Shown here: positions 47,315 through 56,819 of the stretch, one piece after another
Numbering within the stretch: position 1 is the first letter of the stretch
How the letters are laid out: every line of letters starts with the position of its first letter
Source of the DNA: Amyloporia xantha
Lineage: Eukaryota > Basidiomycota > Agaricomycetes > Polyporales > Adustoporiaceae
Assembly: GCA_036971615.1 (NCBI GenBank)
Contig: JAYKKR010000002.1
Coordinates: 4,030,001-4,094,000, forward strand
Direction of reading: 5' to 3'
DNA: 64,000 nucleotides
Translations under genes and position numbers: made by a program
Notes under the pieces: generated by a model
What the model saw: the letters and a program-made list of their open reading frames with translations, nothing else
Told to the model about the DNA's origin: nothing
The model's database searches: none

Positions 47315-47729
47315 AGTATCGTGTAGCTGTTGTCAAGTAACACTGATCTGGAGATCTGTAGTAAGACCTTGGAGAATGGTAGCGGCTGTTTATCGGCAGC
47401 GGAGACTCGGACGTACCTGGGGCGAAGCTGACACTTCCGCACGGTCTACACGCGGTGGTGCAGCTAGAAGACCTAAGTACCCAGTAATACTTGCGCACAC
47501 AGTGAAGCTGACTAATGTTGTACATTTCTTCGTATTCCTTGGGCTCTGGTTGGTCCAGTTCGATGTGCGTCGCTCAAGTTGGCCAAAGAAGCCGCCAGCA
47601 TGTTTTCCTCATGGCCGATGGCGGACACAGTATCGCATGTGACCGTAAAGGATGATCGGAGTAGAACAGGTCGTTGTTCACAAATGCTAAATCTACATCG
47701 ATTACACAGATGACTGCCCTGCATGCAGC

Positions 47730-47965
47730 CTATCTAACATGCGCTTCAGCCAGCAGGTCCCTGAGAAGATCTAATTCATCAAAGCAGCGTGCCGTTAACG
47801 GCTTGAACTATACCGTCGTTATCGACAGCAAATACCCTCTGTGGTGGCAGTTGAACGCGCTCAAGATTCTGTGCAATATTCTCGTGCGTTTCTTTGATCA
47901 GTTTCTTGCGTGCCTCAATCAAGCGTATATCGATGCGACGGGCATGAGACTGGTGAAAAGTTTAT
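47730..47965 (-). pseudogene. Relic of a GTPase C-terminus
   Basis: The minus strand reads LLRDLLAEAHVR at its end, identical to the end of the intact gene at 52246. An in-frame stop and substitutions follow upstream, and then the IAQN-like and KKLIKETH-like segments. Similarity stops near 47965, so only the last ~80 codons remain. It is the lost second gene of module copy A. Confidence 0.85.
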
Positions 47966-48356
47966 GAACGTTCATGCTCGGCGGTGATCATGACCCTTGT
48001 TCGATAGCAGCTGGGCATCCCCGGCAGATGCGAACACTTCAATTATCAGCAGCAGTGGAATAGGCGGCCTGTTGCAGTCCTATTGCCGGCCAGAGTGAAA
48101 AGTCGAACGTTCGCGTTCAGCTTGGCGGTATTCACGCCATGTCAGTCGTGTTATGTTACGATCAGGTGGGGGTTATCGTTGGCAGGAGGACGTATAGGTG
48201 CTCATCAGCTACGTATCAGTCTCAGTTTGTTGCTATACCTCAGTGCCCAGAAAATGGCAGCATGCGACGAGCTGGCGAAACACGCAAGTACGGTCAAGGA
48301 GAATTTGGTTAGTCGTATATTATTCAACCTAGATACTATGTTTTGCATAATCGCCA
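47966..48356. other. Intergenic, no gene seen
   Basis: It starts where the segmental duplication ends and reaches the 3' end of the NmrA-like gene. Nothing recognisable. Confidence 0.45.
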
Positions 48357-49282
48357 TCAATATGCAATGCTTACACGTTTCCCTTCCCATTGATCCCAAT
48401 GCGGCAGGATTCCCTCAACCAAGAAATGTGCAACATCTTTCCTCGAAACAGTGTAGGCGCCTGTGAGTTCCCCCTCCACCGCTCTGTATGGAACCTTGGT
48501 TGTATTGTCCGCCTTGCATGCTCCGTCTGTCAGTACTGCTGGCCTCACTACAACGGCGTGTTCCAGTTTGCCGGACTCTAGCAGATCTTCCCTCTCTTGC
48601 CATCCCTGAGGCAGGATCTTCTCACTGGGCTCCTCGTCCGCCCACTTCCAACCCGCACAGTGCGCAACAACACGCTCCGCTCCAAGCTTATCCGCAAGCG
48701 GGCTGCGAAGTAGGTAGCCGTACATGGGTTTGAGGGCCAGGGGGACCACGGCGTGTGAGGCGCGCGAGACGCCCGTGGAGGTAACGGTGATAAGGCGCGG
48801 ACCTGAGGTGGGGAAAATGGAAAGCAAGGTGAGGAGCGCTCGCGTACAGAGGTCCGGCGGGGAGATGACAAAGCCCTTGGCGAGGCTGAAGGCCGCGGTG
48901 CCACCTGGGGAAACACGGCCATCAGACATAGGCAGGAATCAGGAGGGAGAGGAGCCCTACCGACGGTGAAGAGGACGAGGTCGATGCCCTTGCCTGCACT
49001 TGCTTCTTCAGCTGCTTTCCAAGCGTCTTGAACATCATCTTTGTTCAGGGCATCCCCTTTGACGAGTCGTGCAGAACCGGAGGCGAGATAGCGCTGGATG
49101 GTTGTGTCTGCATCGAAGGTAGAGGGTGAGCGCAGCAAGAACGTCACACTCGCCCCTTGTTCTATAGATCAATTCGTCAGTGAGTCATGGACATGGTAGG
49201 GATGGTGGACGGACTCACGCAGTAACCTAACTGCAGCGTAGTAGCCAATGTTTCTGGAAGCTCCTATAGCGAAGACGTTCAT
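48357..49282 (-). CDS. NAD(P)-binding, NmrA/atypical-SDR-like oxidoreductase
   Basis: Three exons (49219-49282, 48961-49161, 48357-48904) give 270 residues. The N-terminus is a Rossmann start, FAIGASRNIGYYAAVRLL, with the nucleotide-binding GxSxxIG motif. VTFLLRSPS (second strand and Arg, as in NADP binders) and LVKGDALNKDDV follow. The middle has LITVTSTGVSR, a position typical of the catalytic Ser strand, and the end has the VSRKDVAHFLVEGIL element common to NmrA-like and flavin-reductase-like atypical SDRs. The usual YxxxK is not evident, so the protein may be a redox sensor or a reductase with an unusual active site. Substrate unknown. It interrupts the GTPase cluster and shows no sign of co-regulation with it. 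Confidence 0.8.
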
Positions 49283-49905
49283 ATCGATTAGGCGGATGTG
49301 TGTAGAGTGGATAGATGGATTTGGACCCACCGCTGCAATTGTCGTGATTTATATACGGGCCCAACTCACTTACCAAGACAAAGGCACTGCTCTGCCACGT
49401 CGACTAGGATGGGCGCTGCAGAAGAATCATGCCTCCATCACGCGCAGCGCCAGCTGTCGGAGGATGCTGCGATCTGGGAGGCGTGTACATGTACAGAACC
49501 GCAGTACGACGCTTGACGCTAGCCCGCAATATGAGCCTCGGCGGATGACCCTTTGTTTTCTCGAACGAGTGCCCTCCGAGCCTGGTGTATAGAAGATAAA
49601 TGACTCACGCGCGAAAGAGACCAATAGCATTGGCAGAGACTGTCAATGAGTTACATATTTAAATGACTACGGTTGGTACGTTTCATGTTCTGCTAGCCGC
49701 TGGCCCCGTTTTACCATCTATCATCGGCGAGTCTCGCCAGAATATATATCATGTGCTCTTCAAAATCTCTCTCGATGGCCATGGCACTCCTCACTCTTTA
49801 TGAGGAGGTACCGGGTCCAGGCTACCTTGCAATGCCCTGAGCTCATTCTGTGATAGCGTAAAATCATGGCAAGGACTGGACATTGCGAGGGGATAACCTC
49901 TGCGG
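49283..49905. other. Intergenic, no gene seen
   Basis: Promoter side of the oxidoreductase gene. A 114-codon frame at 49248-49592 overlaps its first exon on the other strand and is not credible. It ends at the start of duplication copy B. Confidence 0.45.
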
Positions 49906-49936
49906 CTGAAAATTATCTCGATCATATGGCAGAAAG

Positions 49937-51386
49937 GGGCATAGGTAAATTGCCGCACGCGGACGCCGGCGGACGCCAGAGGGACGCTAGAGGGACGCCT
50001 GTGAGACGTCTATGAGACGCAAGATGAGACGCCTATGAGACGTCTACGAGACGCCTGTGCCACACAGCTTGGCGCCTAGCAGACACGTCCTAGACGTTCA
50101 ACTTAGATATCCGATGAGAGACACACTTGCCGGGCTTGCCGCTTCGCCATCCCAAAGTCTATTCCGTCTATTCCCCACGTAGTCTTCTGTAGTATTTTTA
50201 TCATATTGCCTGGATATCAGCTCCTATATACTACTGTGGTCCGCAGTGTCGACCTTCGGGGGGCGTCAGTTGCCACTTGCATTCCGGGCTAAGTTATCTG
50301 GAAAGGCTCAGGCTGTGATTCAGGCATAAGTATCTTGGTTACTCTGAGTCTCATTTGGGTGCTTCGTGTTAAGATTGGTGACCTCTTCACGGTCTTGGTG
50401 AGATTGTATTTCCGCACCCTGCCTGGCCTGTCATCGCCAGGCCTTCTCTTTTAAGCTCTGAATTTCTCCTGGTAGTCCATGTGCTGATCTTAGACTCACT
50501 TCTCCAGTGCCACGGGTGGTTCGTGTGCGTCTTGGTCACACCCCGCTCCCGTCTCCCCTGCGTCGCGGTTGCGTCTTCCCCGCGTCGTGGTTGCGTCTCA
50601 CCTACGTCCCACCTGCGTCGCGGCTGCGTCCCACCTATGTCTCTTGCGTCTCACCTGCGTCTCATCTGCGTTTCCCCTGCGTCTCTCCTGCGTCGCACCT
50701 GCGTCTTGCTTACGCCCTCTGCGCGTCTGGCAGGCGTTTGTTGGACGGCAAGGACGCCTCCTTCGCGCGGCACGAACGTCGCTCTGGCGTCTAGGGCGCG
50801 TCGCTTCCTGATTGGCTGTGCGTCGCCCTTGCGTCTCGCGCCTATCCTGCATCCTGCGGCACACCTAAACAGCCACCTCCGAATGGGAGCGACATAATGA
50901 CCCCATCTGCATGTCACTTGACAGCAACTTTATGGTCGACCAACCGTCAGCCACTTACTGACCGAGCTACAGCCTCTCTCAATTACATTTTGGACATATT
51001 CGCTCAATTCCGACCAATTTCAGCTAGTACTATATGCATGACAGCAAAAATATAGAAATTTGATTTAACGTCAGTTGTGTGAACCTTTGAATCACACAGT
51101 GTGCCATCAAATCTTGTGTATGTTTTCATTATTATTTCGAAGTGGAACGGCAGGGGGAGAGGTGGAGATAGTACTTGATGCATAAGACGAGACTCATATT
51201 CCACCCAAGACTGGCCAAACAGCGACTTTCCAAACACAGGATTCTCATCGGATTTATTACTCACACACTCTGTCCTACTACGTTCGCATAGCGTCTGCGT
51301 TGCGTCTGTGCAGCGTCTGTGTGGCGTCCGGGACGCGTCGCACAAGCGCCGCAGAGGCGTCCGCTGGCGGCAATTTCCCCAGGCCC
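49937..51386. mobile_element. Non-autonomous MULE-like element, 1450 bp, 9-bp target duplication
   Basis: GGCAGAAAG flanks the element exactly at 49928-49936 and 51387-51395. The ends are imperfect ~35-bp inverted repeats: GGGCATAGGTAAATTGCCGC on the left, and GGGCCTGGGGAAATTGCCGC reading inward from the right. Both ends are followed by arrays of short GACGC motifs, oriented GACGC on the left (49955-50090) and GCGTC on the right (50520-51360). A 9-bp duplication with subterminal repeats fits Mutator-like elements. No transposase frame is present, so it would need a helper. The paralogous site in copy A (46062-46095) lacks the element and has one copy of the target. Confidence 0.85.
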
Positions 51387-51430
51387 GGCAGAAAGCGATC
51401 GGCAGAAAGTACTAAATAAGCCCAGTTTAC

Positions 51431-51860
51431 CTACGCCTCCGAGCCTTGATCAATCCTCCTGGCAAGAGCATCGGACTCCAAGTCCAGGAAAAGGTCCAGC
51501 TCATCGAGGATATCCTGTGGCTGCTGCCCTCGCATGATTTGGACGACGGTCTCCTTTTCGACCATATAGATCTTCTGCTGACGAAGCCGTGCTCGGTCCA
51601 GGTTATGTGCTACGCTCTCGCGAGTTTCGGCGATGTACTTCTCGCGCGCTCTGGCCATTCTGGTCCCTTCATATTCCTCTCCCTCGTCGCCTCCGTAGTC
51701 CGTACACCATATCCTCCAGGACATTCCTGATGTGCTGTCTCGATTTAGAGCGTACGATGTATGTGGGTATGTTAAAGCGCGCGCAGTTCCTCAGCGTCGA
51801 TCAGTGAGTTTTTCATAACGGTGCCTATCGCGAGTCCATGGCTGCAGCGCAGGCTGTCAT
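51431..51860 (-). pseudogene. GTPase relic with a ~750-bp internal deletion
   Basis: The minus strand begins at 51860 with ATG and an N-terminus matching paralogue 2 (GLAIGTVMKN against GLFAVGTITRN). It then jumps directly to NCARFNIPTYIVRSKSRQHI of the G domain. The whole charged arm, P-loop and DxPG are missing. The junction lies at GAGGAACT, a sequence found in near-identical form at both break points of the intact gene, and it shifts the frame to a stop. A second frameshift follows near VLEDMVY. The C-terminal ~95 codons remain readable (ESVAHNLDRARLRQQKIYMVEK). Confidence 0.88.
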
Positions 51861-52245
51861 GGATAGTATCTGTCGCTGTCGTCGGGTAATACTGATCTAG
51901 AGGTCTGTAGTATGGCCTTGAAGAATGGTGGCTGTTGTCTATGAGCAGTGGAGACCCACAGCGAAGCCTGTACTTCCGCACGCTCTACACGCGGTCGTGC
52001 AACTCGAAGACTTAACAAGAGCGCAGTACTTACACGGGCAGGGAGGTCAACTAATATTATATGTTCCATCAAGTTCCCCAGGCCCTGCTTAGTATAATCT
52101 GATGTGCGTCGCCCAAATTGGCGGACTCCGGTGGCATGTTTGCCTCATTGCCGTCTGGGGAGGACACACGGTATTGCATGTGACCGGAAAGGATGTTCAG
52201 AAATGCTCAACCTACGATTACACAGATGATTGCCGTACATGTAAC

Positions 52246-53703
52246 CTATCTAACATGTGCTTCAGCCAGCAGGTCCCTAAGAAGATCTGATTCGTCGAAT
52301 AGATCCTTGGGCGGCTTGCCATTAACAACTTGCACCATAACGTCCTTGTCAACAACATATACCCTCTGTGGTGGCAGCTGAACGCGCTCCAGATTCTGTG
52401 CGATGTTCTGGTGCGTTTCTTTGATCAGCTTCTTGCGTGCCTCGATCAGGCGCTCTGTTTCATCTTTCTCCTCGTCCTCCTCTAGGTCGTCGCACAGGTT
52501 CTGCGTGTGTTGCTGTGACTTTGAGCGCACGATGTACGCAGGTATTTTGAACCGCGCACAGTTCCGCAGGATCGCGACGTCAGTGTCCGTGAAACGATTG
52601 TCGGTGAGAACGATTATGCAGTCGAAAATGTACAGCCCTTGGGAGTTGAAGTACACCCAGTCGGGAATCTCGAGGGTGCCCGCGCCTGGAACATCGTACC
52701 AGACAATCGAGCTCGACGCATTGGTATCGGCGTACCGCGTGATTTCGCTTGTGGTCTCGACGATGCCAGTGCGTGCTACTCGCGGGTCGCTCGAATTGTT
52801 GCGTAAACCGCGGACGGCGTTGATTAAGGAGGATTTGCCACTGCCTGAGATCCCAGCAATGGCGAAGTGAAACAAACCATCCTGGTATTGAAGACGTCTC
52901 TTTGTCGCGTCGATTTCTTCCTGAGTTGGGACGATGATTGGCTTGATGCCCTCCTTGAGGGCTCTTTCGGCTTCCTGTCGTGCCTCGAGTGCGTCCGCTG
53001 CGTCCTTGTCCGCCTTCGCCTTCGCTTGCTCAGCCTGCTCTTGATGAAGTCTGGCAATCCGTGCTTCTTCGTCCGCTTTCCGTCGCTCCTCTTCTTGCTT
53101 CCTTCTATCCTCCTCTGCCTTCCTCTGCTGCTCCTCCGCAATTCTCGCTGCTTCATCTGCTCGTCGTCTCTCTTCTTCCGCCTTTCTCCTTTGCTCCTCG
53201 ATGGCTCTCCTCTCTTCCTCTACCCTTCGCGCATCCTCTTCAGCCCTTCTCTGTGCCGCCTCGGCGCGGGCCCTCTCTTCCTCGACCCTTCTAGCGTTTT
53301 CCTCTGCTATCCTCCTCTGCTCCTCCGCGGCTCTCCTTTCCTCATCGGCTCTTCTTCTCTCCTCCTCTGCCCTCCGCCTCTGTTCATCTGCCTGCCTTGC
53401 TTCTGCCTCCGCTCTTCTTCTCTCCTCTTCAATACGGCACCTTTCTTGTTCTGCTCTCCACCTCGCCTCTTCAGCGCGCCTTAATTGTTCTTCGGCTTGC
53501 CTTCGAGCCTCTTCTGCACGCCGCATCTCTTCCTCTGCCCTCCTGGCTGCCTCCGCCGCTCTCTCACGCTCTTCGCGTGCTCTCCTTTCTTGTTCCTCTG
53601 CCAGTCGACGCTGTTCTTCGACTCTCTGTCTTTCTTCCTCCTCTCTCCGCCGCGCTTCCCGCTCGCGTTCTTCCCAGTCGTCTCTCGAATGACCGCCACC
53701 CAT
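52246..53703 (-). CDS. IRG-like GTPase with MGxxxS N-terminus (paralogue 3)
   Basis: An intronless protein of 485 residues. I start at 53703 (MGGGHSRDD) rather than at an upstream in-frame ATG (53778). The shorter form begins with Gly2 and Ser6, the N-myristoylation pattern seen in three paralogues. It lacks the hydrophobic and PNPVMEELE segments and goes straight into the charged arm (residues ~7-250), the most regular in the cluster, with long EERRRAEE/QRRIAEE runs. The G domain has GISGSGKSS at 284-292, DVPGAG near 337, TDNRFTDTD and RSKSQQHTQN. It is the intact second gene of module copy B, arranged head to head with paralogue 4 across 932 bp. Confidence 0.85.
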   Translation of the reverse strand: MGGGHSRDDWEEREREARRREEEERQRVEEQRRLAEEQERRAREERERAAEAARRAEEEMRRAEEARRQAEEQLRRAEEARWRAEQERCRIEEERRRAEAEARQADEQRRRAEEERRRADEERRAAEEQRRIAEENARRVEEERARAEAAQRRAEEDARRVEEERRAIEEQRRKAEEERRRADEAARIAEEQQRKAEEDRRKQEEERRKADEEARIARLHQEQAEQAKAKADKDAADALEARQEAERALKEGIKPIIVPTQEEIDATKRRLQYQDGLFHFAIAGISGSGKSSLINAVRGLRNNSSDPRVARTGIVETTSEITRYADTNASSSIVWYDVPGAGTLEIPDWVYFNSQGLYIFDCIIVLTDNRFTDTDVAILRNCARFKIPAYIVRSKSQQHTQNLCDDLEEDEEKDETERLIEARKKLIKETHQNIAQNLERVQLPPQRVYVVDKDVMVQVVNGKPPKDLFDESDLLRDLLAEAHVR

Positions 53704-54635
53704 TTTTATTTCTGTGTGGATACGGACGTGGGTTATTACTTGTAATGGCATATGTAGCTTGACTAGCTGTGAGTCCAAGACTTACATCGCGGCGGAGTTG
53801 GTTAATTCTGCTATAGCTGGCCTCCAGAAGATAGCAAGATGGACGAACTACAGACCTGGTGACGGCAGGGACTATTGCGACAACTTACTTTTATGTGAAT
53901 GGCGACAACTGCGGCTCGTGGTGCTACCGAGTAAGACTGCCAAATATCCATCCTGCTAGCCATGCGGAATCAAGCGGCGCCGGCGTTGTGAGCATGGCGA
54001 CGATCGACGGAAGTAGAATGCCAGGTGCCTTGTTGGAACATTCTTCACGTGAAACCTCTACCGCAGTTTCTTCTCGGCGCACAGACGTACCTTCTATGAA
54101 ACTCTGTGTTATCTGTTAGGCGCCGAGACAGCCTCAAAGGCAATGCGTCAATATTCGATCATAAATCTGTGTTCTCGTGTGTTACTTGCAGTCAACATCG
54201 CACCGCTATCGATTGCAGCCTTTACGGGTCGCTCTTAACCTAGGGCTGGGTTAGCTTCCCTGCTGTGGCGAAGCATAGAAGAACGGCACATATTTGACAG
54301 ATGCGGTACGGCGTTACGTTGTCATTGAGCGCCGACCCACAGCACTGGTCATCATTCTTCCTCGTAGGTTTCCGAATGCCATGAGGCTACCGCTTTTGTC
54401 AACACTTAGTCGGTGAATTGCGCACGTACCTTCATATGGCAATGACAGAATATAGAATCCCGAACAATACAGCCTGCATGACAGGGCATGGTCGACTTCT
54501 AATTGAGAATGATGGGCGCACAGGATCGTGTCCGCAGATACATGAGTCGAGCACAAGGGAGATAGATTCCCCACTTTCCAGATACACCTGCATCTTCTCA
54601 GATCGAGCTCTCGTCCGTCCTATACTCAGTGAATT
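53704..54635. other. Divergent promoter region between two GTPase genes
   Basis: Both neighbouring GTPase genes start at its edges and run outward. No gene or repeat is recognised inside. Shared control of the pair is possible but has no direct support. Confidence 0.45.
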
Positions 54636-56168
54636 ATGGGTGTCGTCACTTCCATAGCGATTGGTCTCAGTGGACTCGTTGGTACCGTCTATGGGTTGAT
54701 CAAAGGACTCCAGTCCGACTCTGAGTCTGGCAACATCGGTCCAAATCCTGTCATGGAAGAGCTGGAAGAGCGGGTGCGACAGGCACAACGTGACGCCGAG
54801 GCCTCCGAAGCAGATCGGCAACGTGCAGAAGAGGAGCGCGAAAGGGCGCAGGAGCAGCAGAGGAGGGCGGAGGATGAGATGGCTAGGGCGGAGGAAGAAG
54901 TTAGGAGGGCGGAGGCCGAGAGAACGCGAGCAGAGGACGCAAGAAGGCGAGCTGAGGAAGAGGCTAAGCACGCTGCTGAGGAGAGACGCAGAGCGGAGGA
55001 AGATGCGAGGCGGGCAGATGAAGAACGGGCCAGGATGGATCAGGAAAGGCGGGCCGCAGAGGAGGAACGGAGACGGTTCGAGGAGAATGCCAGGATGGCA
55101 CAGGAGGATAGCATCCGTGCAGACGAAGCCAGAAGAAGAGCGGAGGAAGAGGCGCGTCATGCCGAAGACGAGAGAAGAAAAGCCGACGAGGAGAGAAAGC
55201 AAGCCGAGGTTGAGAAGAGACACGCAGACGAGGCTAAAAGGATCGCAGAAGAGCAGCAAAGGCAGGCAGAGGAGGATAGGAAGAGGAGCGAAGAGGAACG
55301 CGCAAAGGCAGACGAGGATGCGAGGAAGGCGAGGCTTGACCAAGAAAAAGCAGAACAGGCCAAAGCCGCCGCCGACAAGGCTGCGGCAGAAGCACAGGCC
55401 GCGTTGGAGGAGGCAGAGCGAGCTCTGAAGGAGGGTATCAAGCCCGTCATAGTCCCTACGCCGCAAGAGTTTGAAGCGACGAAGAAGCGCCTCCAGTACA
55501 AAGAGGGTATCTTTCATTTCGCAGTCGCCGGCATCTCAGGCAGTGGCAAGTCCTCACTGATCAATGCCTTCCGTGGCCTACGCAACAATTCAAGGACTTC
55601 ACTCGTGGCGCGCACCGGCATCACTGAGACCACAAGTAAGATTGCTCGATTTATTGATCCCAATCGAGCGAACCCATTCGTGTGGTACGACGTTCCAGGG
55701 GCCGGCACTCTCGAGATTCCAGACTGGGTCTATTTCAACGCACAGGGATTGTATATCTTCGACTGCATCATTGTTGTGACCGACAACCGTTTCACCGACA
55801 CCGACATCGCGATCCTGAGGAATTGCGCACGTTTTAAGATACCCGCCTACATCGTCCGATCAAAGTCGCGACAGCATATCTGGAACGTCTTGAACGATAT
55901 GCCTTACGAGGAAGGAGAGGACGACGATGAAGACGTACGGATGACGAAGGCCCGGGAGAAGTATGTCGCAGAGACGAAGGAGAGCATTTCGAGGAACCTC
56001 GAACGCGCCGACCTTCCGCAGCAGAGGGTCTACATGGTCGACAAGGAGATTCTTGTCGAAGTGGTCTCCAAAGGGAAAGAGTCGAAGGACATGTTGGATG
56101 AACTGGTACTGCTGAAAGACTTGCTCTCTGAAGCTAAGGCCAGGAGAGTGAAGCCGATTCGGAAATAA
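54636..56168 (+). CDS. IRG-like GTPase with MGxxxS N-terminus (paralogue 4)
   Basis: An intronless protein of 510 residues. It starts MGVVTS (Gly2, Ser6), followed by a hydrophobic, Gly-rich stretch to ~25 (IAIGLSGLVGTVYGLI) and IGPNPVMEELE at 34-44. The charged arm spans ~45-265. The G domain has GISGSGKSS at 299-307, DVPGAG at 352-357, TDNRFTDTD at 382-390 and RSKSRQHI at 408-415. The C-terminus is basic (KARRVKPIRK). It is very close to paralogue 1 (11411) along the arm, with the same blocks in the same order at an offset of about ten residues. That argues for a fairly recent duplication between sites ~43 kb apart. Start codon choice is firm because paralogue 5 begins the same way. Confidence 0.88.
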   Translation: MGVVTSIAIGLSGLVGTVYGLIKGLQSDSESGNIGPNPVMEELEERVRQAQRDAEASEADRQRAEEERERAQEQQRRAEDEMARAEEEVRRAEAERTRAEDARRRAEEEAKHAAEERRRAEEDARRADEERARMDQERRAAEEERRRFEENARMAQEDSIRADEARRRAEEEARHAEDERRKADEERKQAEVEKRHADEAKRIAEEQQRQAEEDRKRSEEERAKADEDARKARLDQEKAEQAKAAADKAAAEAQAALEEAERALKEGIKPVIVPTPQEFEATKKRLQYKEGIFHFAVAGISGSGKSSLINAFRGLRNNSRTSLVARTGITETTSKIARFIDPNRANPFVWYDVPGAGTLEIPDWVYFNAQGLYIFDCIIVVTDNRFTDTDIAILRNCARFKIPAYIVRSKSRQHIWNVLNDMPYEEGEDDDEDVRMTKAREKYVAETKESISRNLERADLPQQRVYMVDKEILVEVVSKGKESKDMLDELVLLKDLLSEAKARRVKPIRK

Positions 56169-56819
56169 TGCTAGTGAGGAGGCTCCACCAGATTCTAGTC
56201 CAGCGTGAAATATGTTCGCTTACCATCAGCTGTGTTCTTTCGATTACTTGTCCGTACTGCGATAATACCATCTGTGACGTGCGGAAAAGTGGCTTGAAGC
56301 AGGAAATGATTTGATACTGCAATCCTATCCACATGCTATACTGCGCGAAGCTGGATGCCAACTCATAGCGGACCATTTAATGCAATCCAAAATTAGATAT
56401 TATTGATGCGGTAGACGGCGACGGGCCAAGAGTGTTTCGTCATCGACTGCAGTCGAAGTAAGCCTTTAAAAATCGACTACGCTACTGGAGTATGCACTTA
56501 AAATCGCTTGATAGATAGGGAATTTAAAGCTTGAATAAATATCACTTATATCTTCGTATCCTTCTGAGGCGCGACACATGCAATGAGCCGATCGCGATTA
56601 TGTAATGCAGGCAGGATCGGTTCTTTAGAATGTATTGTTTGTGCATATTGTGCAAAGGCTTTGGATGTCGCATGAGCCAAACAAGTCTGTGGCTGAAGCA
56701 CGAGTGCCCACTGAGTCGCCGTTTTGCAATTGTGTCTGCTGGGTTTTTACCGCCTCCGGAAAAGGACATAGCTAAGCGACAGAAGATGAATGGATTCATA
56801 ATATCCATAATGAAATAAG
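56169..56819. other. Convergent intergenic gap
   Basis: It lies between the 3' ends of GTPase paralogue 4 and the HET gene. AT-rich, short frames only; nothing recognised. Confidence 0.45.

Larger units (their letters stand above)
46062..47965. repeat. Segmental duplication, copy A
   Basis: Copy A runs from a 3' flank (GAATCATAATACAGAAAGCGATC) through an intact GTPase gene, its upstream region and a decayed end of a second GTPase gene. The same order is found in copy B (49906-52465). The intergenic part 47315-47720 aligns clearly with 51861-52240, sharing CACTTCCGCACG, TCTACACGCGGT, GATGTGCGTCGC and CATGTGACCG. Confidence 0.8.
49906..52465. repeat. Segmental duplication, copy B, interrupted by a transposon
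   Basis: Same order as copy A: 3' flank, first GTPase gene (here a deletion relic, 51431-51860), upstream region, second GTPase gene (here intact, 52246-53703). The 1450-bp element at 49937-51386 plus a 9-bp target duplication lies inside the 3' flank, where copy A has the uninterrupted site. Confidence 0.8.
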
